DNA from: Oryzias latipes
Taxonomy: Eukaryota; Chordata; Actinopteri; Beloniformes; Adrianichthyidae
NCBI RefSeq assembly: GCF_002234675.1
Contig: NC_019879.2
Location: 13,024,464-13,088,463 of the forward strand
Direction: 5' to 3'
Length of the DNA: 64,000 nt
A program made the translations under genes and the position numbers. The notes below the pieces were generated by a model, which searched no databases, was not told the DNA's origin, and was given only the letters and a program-made list of their open reading frames with translations. Shown piece after piece: positions 1-12,308 of this stretch (positions within the stretch are counted from its first letter, which is position 1; every line of letters starts with the position of its first letter).

Positions 1-88
1 CCTACCATGAAAAGTACGAAGATAAATGTATTTTACAAGATGTAATTTTATTATTAAAGACTTGAACACCAACAAACCCTACTTTATT

Positions 89-1372
89 CAGTGATGAAAG
101 TCTTCCGGGAATTCCCGGAAATCCGGGTTTTTGAGCAAACCGAACGTACTTTCCGGGAAATAAAGACCTGATCTCTACGGACAAATCGCTTTCCGGATCA
201 AAAAATGGTCTGAAATCAGCTAATTTTAGCTTTATTTTCTATATTTCTCCGCAGATCGCTTCCTCTATGGTCGTGGCCATCTCTCGTCTTCCCGGCCTAA
301 TTGACCAATGACGGGACGTTTTAGTTGCTTTCGGATGCGTCGACGGGTCTGATTGGCTCTGTCTGCACCACGTGGTCAGCGTGACTCGCTTCCCTAGAGA
401 CCAAAACTGGCGGACCCACGCTAAATTTTCACAAACACATCTGAAGAGTTTGCGATCAAATTTGTGTTAAAATAATGGCAGGCATCGTCATTATTGAGCG
501 TGGTCACGACCTCAGTTGTGAGAAGACGATAAAAAACAAATTGAAGTGGTCTTGGCTGGAAAAAAAAGATTTTTAAGGTAGTGTAGGTCAAATACTTTTT
601 TGTGTAAAATAATCTCAAAACCACATTTTGAAATAATTTCAATTTTAGTTTTGAGTTTCAGTTTTTATTTTGAATACATTTCTCTATCTAATTTATTTGT
701 ATTTCCTAATTACCATGATTTAGTTCAGTATAGTTGACATTAATTATAAGTATTTGATGGTTTGGACCCACACTCCCTTAAAAAATAATGTTTACAATGT
801 TTAGTTTAGTTTTTATGTTTGTTTTGATATTTCCCAGATTACTTAGTATTGGTGTTAAAGAATTGATGTATTATGTTATAGAATTATAGTTTAAAGCAGA
901 TCCCATATTTTGATGTAGTTATAGTTTGAGAAAACAGTGCAAGTGGATGTTGTACATCAGTCATTTCTAAAGCAGAAATAATGTATAAATAACTGAGGTA
1001 TTTTCATAGAATATCATAGTTACTGGTGTTCTTTTTGCCATTTGGGGCTTTGATGTTACTATATTTTAGCAATTGTATGTTTTGCAGCTTTAAGGAAAAG
1101 CGTAGATTGTAGGATTGTGTTACTTTGAGCAATTTTCCAAATTCTTTTTTGGGACCAGCAAGTCCTTAATGGAGAGTCAAACTAGGGGTTTGAATGACAA
1201 ATCATGATGCTCCAATTAGTCTTAGTTTCTTGATAAAGAAGTGAATAACTAGTTGCCAGAATGCACCAGAATGCATCTAAGACCACGTATTTTTCCAAAA
1301 TTTCGCTCTGTGCCCGCCATATCGCTCAAAGAAAAGTTCAGGGATTTTTTCTTTGCCTGACTTTCATCACTG
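89..1372. mobile_element. hAT-like non-autonomous DNA element
   Basis: The left end reads CAGTGATGAAAGTC and the right end is its reverse complement (GACTTTCATCACTG). The element is flanked by TTTATT on both sides (83-88 and 1373-1378), a 6-bp duplication rather than the usual 8 bp of hAT. I see no transposase. The interior is AT-rich, with GC-richer ends that contain CCGGGAATT-type palindromes. The family is inferred from the CAGTG-type terminus only. Confidence 0.6.
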
Positions 1373-1867
1373 TTTATTTTAAATGTTTGTTAACAAGACT
1401 TTGGGATTCTTCAAATAATTTTTACAAAATCAAATAATCCAAAACAGAAGAAACACACCTCTTTTTTTAAACATTATTTTAATTTTCGTACATTCCAAGT
1501 TTCTTTTCCCTTCTTTTTTTCCCAGGCACACGCTCATAGTGTGAGATCAGCCTTGGTCCATTAATCCAAACAACCCCCCCCCCAAAATACACTGGTATAC
1601 CAGTAAAAAAATATATAAATTTGGGTACCCCCCGAGAAAAGTTTCAATGTCACCAGCTGGTCACTTGGTTCAGTTTATTTGGGATGTGCCCATGCCTGGG
1701 AGTGCCCACGTCACTCCTCTTGGCCACTTGAAAAAACTCCGGCTTTCGGCCCCCCCATCACTCAACTGGATGCCACAATGAGTTTGGTGGGATAATCCCA
1801 GCTGGCAAGAAATGATGAATATTTGAGGAGTCTTTGTCATGGGAGAAGAGCACGGCGACGGTCTTTC
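1373..1867. other. Unassigned intergenic sequence
   Basis: No convincing ORF or terminal repeats were found. It holds short homopolymer runs (C9 near 1575, A/T runs) and simple low-copy-looking sequence between the hAT-like element and the duplicated block. Confidence 0.4.
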
Positions 1868-2229
1868 ACCTTCCTCCTACTTCCTTTGCTCCTGTTCCAA
1901 CCCTATTTAACAACCTTGGGGCATGTCTACCATGCATCAGGTAAACAGTCCACAACATAAATAAACACAGTGAAAAACAGTGGAAAAAAAAACATTTATA
2001 TATATGTGTAAGTGTATATATGTATATGTATATATACAAAATACACGTTACTCCCTAACGGTAGGACTGTTCTTTTGTTTTCCATAGTCACAATGTCTAT
2101 GAAGACTCTCATTCATCCAGGTTGATTCCATCATAGTAGTAGGTTTAAGGGCTTCTTTCATCTGGACTTAGTTTTAAAGTTGGAAGACGTTTCACCTCTT
2201 ATCCAAGAGGCTTTTTTTAAATTCTGTAT

Positions 2230-3130
2230 TCTGTATCAATTCAGAACAGTAATGAAACTCTTTGTTGTTGCTGGGTTTTTTAATACACTGGATGTTACTG
2301 TAGTGGCCAGAGTGTTTCCTTCAAATCCAAACTTAGGAAGTGACTTGGGTCTTGTAAAGGATTTTGCATGAGTAATGTTTGATAAAGGATTTTGTGTGTT
2401 GCCAAATAGAGGATCAGAAAGAATTTTTACGTTGTTCGACGAAAGTAACAAGATCAATGAAATGAGCTCTGTTGTTGGTTCTTTCCATAATTTCATGTGC
2501 CGTCACTCTCCATTGTTCTCTCATTTTATATGGCAACTTTGAGATTATAGCTCTCATGTTTGCAGAGGTTTCCTTCCACAATAGTGACACACCGCAAACC
2601 AGCACTAACCGTGCTTGTTTAAAAAAACAAAAAAACAACCTAAAAGTCACTGAGAGGTTTCTTCATCTTCCTCCTGTGCACTAAAACCATGGAAGTCTTC
2701 CTCCTCAGTGTCTGATTGGAATAGCATCAGATATTCTCTCTGTGTCACATTCATCAGATGGCTATAAACCCAACAAAGATTCATGCATACATGTGGCATC
2801 ATTACAAACCTCAACAAGTGTATCAAGAGCTATTTGGACCTTTGTGTTATCACATTTAACCATCAGCTTTGCAGCGATTTCCTAATGTTGCTTGCTTCAT
2901 TTAATTTCAGTTTTCTGTTATTTTGTAGCCTGTCCAGTTTATCACCGAGAGCCTTTGCAGTCAGTCTAACCACTCGTTTTTCAGCTTGTATTTCACTACA
3001 AGTCAAACTATTAGTTCTGCTCGTGGTGCACGCTGCATTTCCGAATGTTACGTCTGAGCTGCGTCCCACGTCTCCATGCCAACGCCCTCTTTTATTCAAC
3101 AACATGTTTTTGAGCAGTCTCATCGATCAG
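2230..3130 (-). pseudogene. BEL/Pao-like retrotransposon gag relic
   Basis: Minus-strand reading frames at 2863-3123, 2414-2650 and 2236-2496 look like successive parts of one broken Gag-type protein. The first is a charged helical segment with LTAKALGDKLDRLQ. The second includes LPYKMREQWR and a DLVTFVEQR segment. The third includes DPLFGN and KSFTRPKS. I associate this arrangement with the DUF1759 region of BEL/Pao gag, from memory of the family. Frameshifts and stops separate the pieces. No protease or RT follows. Its duplicated counterpart at 36114-36555 lacks the N-terminal part, so that copy looks internally deleted. Confidence 0.55.
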
Positions 3131-3834
3131 TCAACCATTGCATTGGATTTAATGTTCAGTTATGTGTGCACACTTTTTAAATGGCCATTGAAAGTGTAGC
3201 GCTACTCATACCTCTGGGTTTTAGAAGTGTTGGGCGCCGAAAGCAGAGTTGAACTTCACGGACCGGACCGCTTCAGTTGTCGGCTCTTCTTTGTCCAAAT
3301 TCACAAATTACTCTGAATATCCGCTCCAATATTTCGATCGGATTCCAACAGAATCGTAGGCGGCGATCTTGCTGATCTTCTCGCTGTCAGCACGGGGTCC
3401 AGCCTGATTCGATCACTCAGCGAACAATCCACAGAAACTCTGAACTGGTTTCCGTATCCCGATATTTCCATAAATCCATCCAAAGAAAGGAGATGGTTTT
3501 TGACTACTAAATGTAGGAGCTAAAGGCCTACAAACAGTTTAGCAAAGTTCTAGCTCCTTTGAGCCACTGAGATGTGCGACGCCAGACTTGACTTGCGCGC
3601 CAAGCAGGCTGTTGTTTCCCTGTACGACGAAGAAAATAAGTTTCACTCCAATCAACTTTGCAATTTGTTTCTTTTATTATTTACGTTACTGAACGAATGT
3701 GACTTCCCTTATTCTTCATTTCCCGCACCAGCAGTCAAAAACCATGTCCCATCTGGCTGATGCACACCTGTCTGAGGTCAGGTGATCAATAAATTTTCTA
3801 ATTGACAGCGAAAAATGAAAACAGTGACACCCAC

Positions 3835-4060
3835 AGGACATGTTTCTCAATAGGACTCCTACGATGTTAATACTAAATTCATGATTTTTGGAAATTGCCA
3901 TATTACTGTAGATTTAGAAATAGAAGTTGCTATTGATAATCATCACATTGTGGAAAGAGTGACTGAAATTGAGTTCCTCAGAGTAATTATGGACCTCAAA
4001 ATAAGCTGGAAGCCACAATAAAGCAAGTCAGAGCTAAACTTGCTAAAGCTATGACATCAT
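3835..4060 (+). pseudogene. Non-LTR retrotransposon RT fragment
   Basis: The plus strand reads as a late RT segment with a VTEIEFLxVIMD-like stretch followed by SWKPQ, typical of the region after the catalytic motif in Jockey/L2-type LINEs. Stops and frameshifts break it here. The duplicated copy at 36647-36829 keeps a longer open frame. No endonuclease or poly(A) tail can be linked to it. Confidence 0.5.
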
Positions 4061-4291
4061 TTCCAGTTATCTGTTATCTGGTTTAATATTCACATTAACA
4101 TTTATATTAGCATGTTTATTATACTAGTGAATACTCTACTGTGTTAACCACTTGCTGTCCACTTTATTCTAAGTTTGCAAAGTAAACCGCTTCCCCTTAG
4201 CTAAACTCCGCTAGCCTTAGTTTAGCATTTAGCATGGCTACCACCTCTTCTGATTTCTCCCCCTTTACTGCCCCATGTGCCACATGTTTAG

Positions 4292-4493
4292 CCCTAGTGC
4301 TATCCTAGGCACTTTACAATTTGGAGTTGGGTCATCTAGACCCACTAGACAGTGCTCTGAACCTTTGTTCTTCAATGATTTGTGATCTTCACTGGTGTCC
4401 GGGATTACATGAAATCTTTCCATCTTTATCCACCTTTGTCATGGTAGGAAGAACACAAAGTAAGGGTGGGGTCATCTAAGATAGCACAAGGGG
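4292..4493 (-). mobile_element. piggyBac-type MITE, copy-1 specific
   Basis: About 200 bp with ends CCCTAGTGCTATC and GATAGCACAAGGG, flanked by TTAG at 4288-4291 and 4494-4497. It is a member of the MITE family also found at 49905, 50839, 57083 and 57530, whose usual target is TTAA. The paralogous block lacks it: there the same position reads ACATGTTTAGTGAGG. It therefore inserted after the duplication or was lost from copy 2. No coding capacity. Confidence 0.8.
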
Positions 4494-4699
4494 TTAGTGA
4501 GGATTCCTGCCTCCTTTAGTGAGGATAGTGGTAGGTGTGTTAAGTGTAGTCTTGTGTTACACTTGGATGCCAGGCTAGAGCAGTTAGACCTCACATCTGG
4601 CTCATCTGTGCCTCTGTACCTGACAGTGTACCTTGTCTGGCTCGTCTCTGATCCTGCTCATTTCTTTGGCTGTGGATTCTGCCTCAGGCTTTTCCCGCA

Positions 4700-5206
4700 C
4701 TCCCAGCCGTCCACCCAACTTCGTCTGGATGAAGCCCATCTGCTGGACTATTTAAACATGTAGTTGTAGTGTTAGATAAGCTAATTCTTGTCTAAGAGAT
4801 GTGGCACATCCCCTGTCCGTCCTGGGGTGGATCCCTCCTTCATGTGAAAACATCCCTGAAGTTTCTACTTGTTTTTACCGGAATCCGTTTTTTAAGGAGT
4901 TTTTCAGTACCGATGGCAGGGATTCCCAGTTTAGCTTAGTCTGTTTATTTATAGTACTAGGTTTAAGGTTGTCACCTGGTCTTGGTTTTTAAAGTTGAAG
5001 ATGTTTCACCTCTTATCCAAAAGGCTTTGTCAATTCGAATAAACCTGGATGAATGAGTCTTCATAGAGATATTTCTTCTGTTTATTTTGTTAGGTTTAGA
5101 ATTTCCTAATGAATTCTATGACTTCATGTTCCTTATGATTTCATGTTTACTATACAATTATCGGTATGAAGCCCATTGAGACAACCATTGTTATAATGTT
5201 GGGCTA
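4700..5206 (+). repeat. Teleost interspersed repeat tail
   Basis: It includes the segment CCTGTCCGTCCTGG, the phrase GAGTTTTTC and the end GGGCTATATAAATAAAATTG (the last part lies at 5933-5955, beyond the Tigger insertion). I recognise this as a tail common in fish repeats, but I do not name the family. Further copies lie at 38560-38955 and, more diverged, at 63045-63240. Confidence 0.55.
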
Positions 5207-5932
5207 CAGTGATCCCTTGCTATATCACGGTTTACTTTTCACGGTTTCGCTACTTCACGGATTTGGATTGTGCATTGTGTTCTGCATTCTGATTGGCTAA
5301 AAAGTCACTCAGCGAGTAGCTCAAGAATGGGACCCTTTGATGAGTCGTTCATTACAGTTCACCAACATAATCGATGGTGGCATGTCGGTGTATAAGGATC
5401 TTATAGCAAAGAAGAATAAAGAGCGACAACAACTGCCTATCACTATGTTCCTCTCCCGAACAAACACACCTGCAGCTGCACCGCGGGCTTCAAAAGGAAA
5501 AAACGCTGCAGAGGATGCAGCGGCTCAGTATGAAGAGCAGTGAAAAAGAAGACCGGAGTCACTATCTGTCCCACTGTACTTTTTTATTTTTTTCATAATC
5601 ATTTTAAATTTTCTTCCGTTTAATCCACTCGGGTCGCGGTGGGCGGGGCTAATCTCCGCAATTTAAAGCCTTCTATTCTTATCGATGATTGAAATTATTA
5701 TTTGACAGCACACTACAGAAGTTATTTGTTGAAAAACGTTTCTAAAGTACTTTTATTTGTTAAAAAAACAATTGATTTAGCCTGTTAAATGGTTTGTTCT
5801 TTCTTTTCAATGTATAATAGTGTATTTCATTGTATAATAATTGTAAAAAAAATAAAGGTTTCTACTTCACGGATTTTGCTTATCACGGGTTCTATTTGGA
5901 ACGTAACCCCCGCGATAATCAAGGGATCACTG
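5207..5932 (+). mobile_element. Tigger-like (pogo/Tc1-mariner) deletion derivative
   Basis: The ends are CAGTGATCCCTTGC and its imperfect complement GGGATCACTG, flanked by TA on both sides (5205-5206, 5933-5934). The paralogous block at about 38930 has the intact empty site GGGCTATATAAATAAAAT, which confirms both ends and the TA target. At 726 bp it is too short to be autonomous. It keeps the last part of a transposase frame (5337-5543). Confidence 0.85.
5337..5543 (+). pseudogene. Tigger-like transposase C-terminal remnant
   Basis: A 68-residue frame ending in a TGA stop. It has a helical stretch, then KKNKERQQLPITMF and a low-complexity Ala/Glu tail. Tigger/pogo transposases commonly end with a charged helix followed by a short Q/L/P-rich tail like this. 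The DNA-binding CENP-B-type domains and the DDE core are absent because the element is internally deleted, so it is not expected to be active. Confidence 0.55.
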
Positions 5933-5954
5933 TATATAAATAAAATTGAATTGA

Positions 5955-6470
5955 ATTCAATCCAATGGGTAGATTTCCAAAAATTCACAACTACAACAAA
6001 CGGGAAAGGGCGTTTAAAACTCTCAGTATGAATAATAAAAATTTGTATTGCCAAACACTGGAAAACACTTAGTCTAATCATAACCCAATGGTCCCAGCAG
6101 ATGTTGTCAGGTGTCACTTTAGAAAGAAATTAATATATTTTAAAAAGAAGAATTTGAAAATATACGGCAACTTTTAATCCATGTTAATAATATGGACCCT
6201 TTAGAATAAAACAATCAATTTTTGGATGGTATAACAGACTTCTGTTTTTACTTTAAAGTTCTTTCAGTTTATAATCATACTTTGCTCACTCTTGTTTTTG
6301 GGGTGGGGTGTTTAAATAAGACTGTGAATAAGAGAAGGCATTACTTAAATACTGTTAAAGAAAGTTGCAATTATTGTAATGGCTCAAGCCGAGTGAAGAA
6401 AAATCGTTTTTCTTCCCCACTGAAAATTCAATAAAAAGAATTTAACAAAAAAACAACACTTTTTTCATTG
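5955..6470 (+). pseudogene. L1-like LINE 3' end fragment
   Basis: After the fish repeat tail, plus-strand frames read KICIAKHWKTL and MLSGVTLER, which resemble the C-terminal end of fish L1-like ORF2. They are followed by an AT-rich 3' UTR and an A-rich tail near 6435-6460. Frameshifts break the coding part. A colinear copy lies at 38955-39490 in the duplicated block. Confidence 0.55.
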
Positions 6471-6941
6471 GAATGGATCTGTAAACACAAACGTTTTCAT
6501 GTAATTTGTAAAATTGTGTTTCAAATAAAGGACCTCATGTTTACCAGTTTGTAAATTAATAATTTTCAAATCTAAATGATGATTTTGACAGGGATCAAAA
6601 AATAAAGTGACCATGGAAAAGCACTGAGTTAAATGCAAGGTGGTTAAGAAGGTGGGTGCACCAAACTTTCATGCTGGGTCACCTAAGCAAGACATTAACA
6701 TTACAGTACGTTAGTAGGGAAAATTTCTTATTCAAAACAGAGAAAATTAATATTCAAAACAGACATGTCAAACACAAAACTAAATGTCTTTTTTATTTTC
6801 AAAGTTGTGGATAAAGGATTAATTTGTGCTTAATTTTGTCTTTGTGAATACATTTCTTTTTGACAGAGTCCCCCATACTTTTGCTGTTGATAACATGTCT
6901 GTATTAATAAAGTGTCAGTAAGTGGTGTTGTATCCTTTTAA

Positions 6942-7086
6942 CCCTTGTGCTATCCTAGATGACCCCACCCTTACATTGACGTGTTATTCCTACCATGACA
7001 AAGGTGGATAGATTTCATGTAATCCATGGACACCAGTGAAGATCACAAATCATTGAAGAAAAAAGGTTCAGCGCACTGTCTAGTGC
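6942..7086 (+). mobile_element. piggyBac-type MITE, left part
   Basis: It starts CCCTTGTGCTATCC immediately after TTAA (6938-6941) and matches the family through the ATCACAAATCATTGAAG segment. It then breaks off where CAGGGGTCACCAACC begins at 7091. The matching right part is not adjacent. A similar terminal sequence next to TTAA occurs at about 21710-21738. The paralogous block at about 39795 shows that the unbroken sequence was TCCTTTTAAATTGGC. Confidence 0.7.
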
Positions 7087-7090
7087 AGGG

Positions 7091-7400
7091 GTCACCAACC
7101 CTGTGCCGTCGAGCACCCCTTGTGGCGTCCGCAGGGAGTGCACCCAAAAACATTTTTTTTTTCTTTTTTTGAAGCAAATATTCAACAATCACGGCACGCC
7201 TGTCAATGACAATATCAATTCTAAAATAAAGGTAGACAAAAAAAACGAATATGAAAACAAATATAACTTAAATAATCAATAAAAATAAGGGTCTAGTACA
7301 AAGTTTAAATAGATCAAATAAATGACAATGTCTGGGCATTCTTATGATTCATGTGATGTAAAGATTTAGATTGAAACGGTTTAGTAATCCATTAATGTGA
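7091..7400 (+). mobile_element. hAT-like element, left end only
   Basis: CAGGGGTCACCAACC is a common hAT-type terminus. A GTGGCGTCCGCAGGGAG segment follows, then T- and A-rich sequence. No matching right terminus (GGTTGGTGACCCCTG) was found nearby, so the element is truncated or its far end has decayed. It interrupts the piggyBac-type MITE. Confidence 0.5.
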
Positions 7401-7775
7401 GGTTTCACCTTTTATTTACCTTTAATTTACAAGTATAAATAAAATTCTTTGAAATTACAATCAGTGCATTAATCAAAAAGTCCAGATTTTTGTCAATTAA
7501 TTGTAATCGAATTTTAATTGTATTCCAGTTTAAAGTGTTAATGATGATATTTTTGGATTTGAGCCAATTATGAAAGGAAGACCAAAACTATTTTACGTGA
7601 AAACATTCAAAGAAAAGATGTTCCACATTTTCTACATCATTTCCACAAAAGATACAAAGATCACTCTCCCAGTTAAAGCGAGAATGTAAAAAATGACTGG
7701 AAGGGCAAATATAATTTAACGGGAATGCTCCAAAAATAACACTGCTCATATAGCAAATCAATATATTGTGGTGAT
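7400..7775 (-). pseudogene. L1-like ORF2 C-terminal fragment
   Basis: The minus strand contains a C-x2-C-x8-H-x4-C pattern (CIFCGNDVENVEHLFFEC) followed by FW and an HNWL stretch. This is the cysteine-rich C-terminal zinc knuckle typical of fish L1/Tx1-like ORF2. Stop codons and frame breaks are present. No RT is joined to it on this strand. Confidence 0.65.
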
Positions 7776-7784
7776 CTGGGGGTT

Positions 7785-8680
7785 AGCCCCGCCTTCAGCT
7801 TTTAAGACTTATAGGAAGTGGGGAATCTTGGTTGTGATAAATCGCTCACCATAAGTGAGGGAGCTGTGAGCAGAAGTGAGGTTAATGCTGTTTGGCTGGT
7901 GGTGGATGTGTTCAAAATTAACATATGTTTTTCTGCTAACTTATGGGAGTGTTGTTCTCAACAAACCAGGGTTGTGTTTTATAATGGGGCACGGGTAGCA
8001 GATTCGGACATGTCAAGTGTGGCCTCTAGAGGATAGTGAATCAAGACTCGGGCGCAACTGTACCGTCCTGGATAGTAGAGGGTGGTGATTCAGTGCTCGC
8101 TATAAGTAATTGTGGCACTTTAGTTCTGCTGTCGTGAAATATGTGGCACAGTTATGGAATGGCCTGTGAAAGAGGCGCATGTGTGTGTGTGTGTGTGTGA
8201 GGAGGAGAAGGGGAGGGGTTGTGGGTGCAGGTTGCGTGGTAAAACGGCGCACGGAGACCATTGCGCAATACCTGGATCATTGGGTGGCTTAAATTACTCA
8301 GCTCATTCTAATAATGTCATTCTTCACTAACTATTGCGGACATTTTTATTACATGTCCGTATTTTCCATAGACATTTATTTTTACGGTTGTTTAGTTGGT
8401 GATAGTAACGTATAAATAAAGACAGCAGGTATTGCAGGCTGGAAAACAGCTGCACTTTTTCAGACCATAAAAAAACAATAGATCACTTGTTTATGAAAGT
8501 ATTGAAGATTTTGGAGGATTTTACTGTTGGTGTTGCACAAAATTAGAAAAATGCCAAATATTTTTGGAGTAATCCCAGTGATGAGTTCTGCGATTTAGTT
8601 TTTAATGTTTTATGAGACCTAAACATGATTTTCACAATAACAGGTTTTTATATAATCAAATCCCTCGCATACGTTTCACA
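7785..8680. other. Unassigned repeat-like sequence with a TG tract
   Basis: The segment about 7785-7960 (GCCCCGCCTTCAGC ... AACTGAGGG-like text) resembles about 26310-26540 inside the TACCGTAA element, so it may be a decayed relative. A (TG)n tract lies near 8178-8200. The remainder shows no usable ORF. Confidence 0.35.
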
Positions 8681-8683
8681 AAG

Positions 8684-8925
8684 ACACACACAGGACCAGA
8701 GACACACACAGGACATCACACACAGGACCAGAGACGCACACAGGACCAAAGACACACACACAGGACCAGAGACGCACACAGGACATCACACACAGGACTA
8801 GAGACACACACAGGATATCACACACAGGACCAGAGACGCACACAGGATATCACACACAGGATCAGAGACACACACAGGACATCACAGACAGGACCAAAGA
8901 CACACACAGAACCTCACACACCAAG
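8684..8925. repeat. CACACAGGAC minisatellite
   Basis: Imperfect tandem units alternate between an ACACACACAGGACCAGAG form and a CACACAGGACATCA form. They leave an open frame at 8612-8974 whose product is simply THTG/HRT-type repeats. This is low-complexity DNA, not a gene. Confidence 0.85.
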
Positions 8926-8989
8926 CGGAATTGAACTAAAAATGATGTCAGGAGTTCAGCTCCAGAAAAAATGACAAAAGACCAAAGAA

Positions 8990-9616
8990 AACTGAAAAAA
9001 TTGATTTATTATTTCTAATTATTAATATTTCCTGGCTTTGTTTGTTCATACTTGCATAATTTTGACAGAATATATTTATTATTTTGGATTAATATTCCTG
9101 TCTGTTTTTATTCACATTTATGTTTAAAAAGTTAAAGTTAAAGTTTTAAAGGTTTAAAAGTTTAGCTTTAGTGTGTTCAATAAATGTTTATCTTGCCTGG
9201 CCCGCAACCTAAAGTGTGTTTTGGATTTAGGCCCCCTCTGCAACTGAGCTTTACCCCCCCCGTAATACGAGTTCTTGCATTTTTTGTGTAAAATGAGCAA
9301 ATAAATATAGGGCACAAAAAATGACATCTTCAAATTCTGTTTGTGTGATGTGTGTGTGTGTGTGTTGGGGGGGGGGGGGTAGGAAGTTTTTCGCAAACAG
9401 GTCCAGTGGCGCCCCGATACCACTTAGTGCCCATGAAATTAGAGTAGTAATCTTGACGCTACAGCTAATTTTCTTAAGAGGTTGGACCTGAATTGAAACC
9501 ACCAGGGTTTGTACCTGCATTGGTTAGTGTGTCACTTTACAGTTAATGCTAATCCTTGACCACATAAGCCACCACTACCTTAAAGTCCCTAACAGGGACA
9601 CCTGTGTCTGCACTCA
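8990..9616. other. AT-rich unassigned sequence with TG and G tracts
   Basis: A (TG)n stretch followed by about 14 G lies at roughly 9350-9381. I see no supported ORF, terminal repeats or RNA gene. Confidence 0.45.
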
Positions 9617-10370
9617 CTAGCTGCGTTTACATGGACAAAAGCAATCGGAATTAACGCCAGATCGGAAGAAAAACGCCTCATGTAAACACGCCGTTTGGTA
9701 GAGACTGCCCCGATCAGACTCATTCTGATTAAAATTGCTTTCCCATCAAGAGAAGGTTATGCCGATAGTTGATCCAATCGTAGTGCATATAAACAGTTTA
9801 TTCCGATCGTGGATCACTACTGCTCTAGTTTTACGTCGCTCCAGAGAAGGCTTTGGAGTGCAAACAGGATCAGTTGGCTGCTCCACGCGCGAGTGAACTG
9901 TGTCTCTGAGCACAGCAGCTGGACTCGTAGCTTTGTGTTTGTGGGTAGGGGAGGGTGCTTTGTTACACCTTAACAAAGTCACGGTGTAACAAAGCACCGT
10001 AAACAGCGTGGCAGCGTGGTCACGCCGCTCTGCGTGACAGGAGAACCGTGTCTCCCGGTAGAACTGTGTCTCCGAGCAGAGGAGTGGTTTTCGAGCGGTG
10101 TGTGACCTGTCGGAGGCGGCTTTTCAAGGCTGAAATGCCGCGCAGTCCTTAGAAACCGTTCAAACAATCACGTGGATTTGTGTTACCAGTCGCATCCAGA
10201 CAAAATAAAGGCTGATGTTATTCCCAAATATTTATGTGCAACTAGATGCAGATTGTAACATTGACCACATGGGTTTTGTGTTCATCCAAATGTTGTTAGC
10301 ACGTGTTAGCCTACTTCTAAGCCTTCTTCCAGGTCCGTTTTGCCACAAAAAAAGCACTGACCACACAAGG
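9617..10370. mobile_element. Unclassified fish DNA repeat (GCTGCGTTTACATGGAC type)
   Basis: It starts near TAGCTGCGTTTACATGGAC, a terminus I recognise from fish DNA repeats. Its right half matches, in inverse orientation, about 37760-38200 inside the hAT element at 37290. Shared phrases are ACATCAGCCTTTATTT, AACACAAATCC.CGTGATTG and GCTAACACGTGCTAAC. No transposase was seen. The superfamily is not assigned. Confidence 0.5.
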
Positions 10371-10788
10371 ATTAAAAATAAAATTACAAGTTATAAAATA
10401 AAACTTCCATATTCATTCTTGTTGTTGTTGTTAACCATTTCTGACATGTGCAGGAACCTACAAAAAGCTATTTTACACATTTGAGGGTTCGGAGCATCAA
10501 TAGTTAGAAAGCTGCAAGACAATAGAGAAGCAACACAATCCTAAGATTTTGCTGGCCAACAAGCCAATGTGACAAAAGCCAAAAATTGAAGCATACTTGT
10601 ATGCATTGGCATAGGTAAAGGTACAGTAGACAAAATTAAATATTTGTACATTTTTTAAATTAAGGAAGCCACTGAAAACATTTCAGTGATTTGTACACTT
10701 CTTGATAGTTTGACAACAAACCCTAAACAGTGAAAACAAAAACAGTTTCACCAGATTTGAGTGACTGTTAAGAAGAAAATGTCTCTTC

Positions 10789-10915
10789 TGATTGCACACT
10801 GGATTCTTGAGCTTTTTTGTAAAGCTCTTCTTGAGCTCTTACCCCCCGTTTTCCTCCTCTGTCTTGAGTTCCTGTGAACCATTTTGAAAGTGCTTTTCCT
10901 GTTTCCTTTTTGTCT
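10789..10915 (-). other. Candidate terminal coding exon (unidentified)
   Basis: On the minus strand an acceptor-like CAAATTCTTTTAG is followed by a frame reading DKKETGKALSKWFTGTQD and then RAQEELYKKAQES, ending in TAA near 10789. The composition is protein-like, with balanced charge and amphipathic helix. An AT-rich, 3'-UTR-like stretch continues towards 10400. I do not recognise the gene. No partner exon was found upstream within the transposon-rich DNA to its right, so it may be a stranded exon, a retrocopy fragment or chance. Confidence 0.25.
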
Positions 10916-10934
10916 AAAAGAATTTGACTTCAAT

Positions 10935-12308
<1,374 letters not shown>

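Larger units (their letters stand above)
1868..6940. repeat. Duplicated block, copy 1 (paralogous to 35795-39790)
   Basis: Long stretches match 35795-39790 in the same orientation and order. Shared landmarks include the TAACAACCTTGGGGC segment, the BEL/Pao-like gag relic, the LINE RT scrap, the fish repeat tail and the L1-like 3' end. Copy 1 alone carries a piggyBac-type MITE (4292-4493), a Tigger-like element (5207-5932), about 1.07 kb of gag/leader sequence (about 2700-3767) and about 180 bp at 6714-6895. Copy 2 alone carries a hAT element (37290-38481). The match ends in copy 1 where a piggyBac-type end begins (6942). Together with the repeated zinc-finger exon 1, this shows a segmental tandem duplication. 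Confidence 0.88.

Noticed and set aside
8660-8930. CRISPR-like array
   Set aside because: Units are contiguous and degenerate, without unique spacers, in a eukaryotic context.
8612-8974. 120-residue frame
   Set aside because: It is a minisatellite translated as THTG/HRT repeats; the open frame follows from the repeat unit, not from selection.
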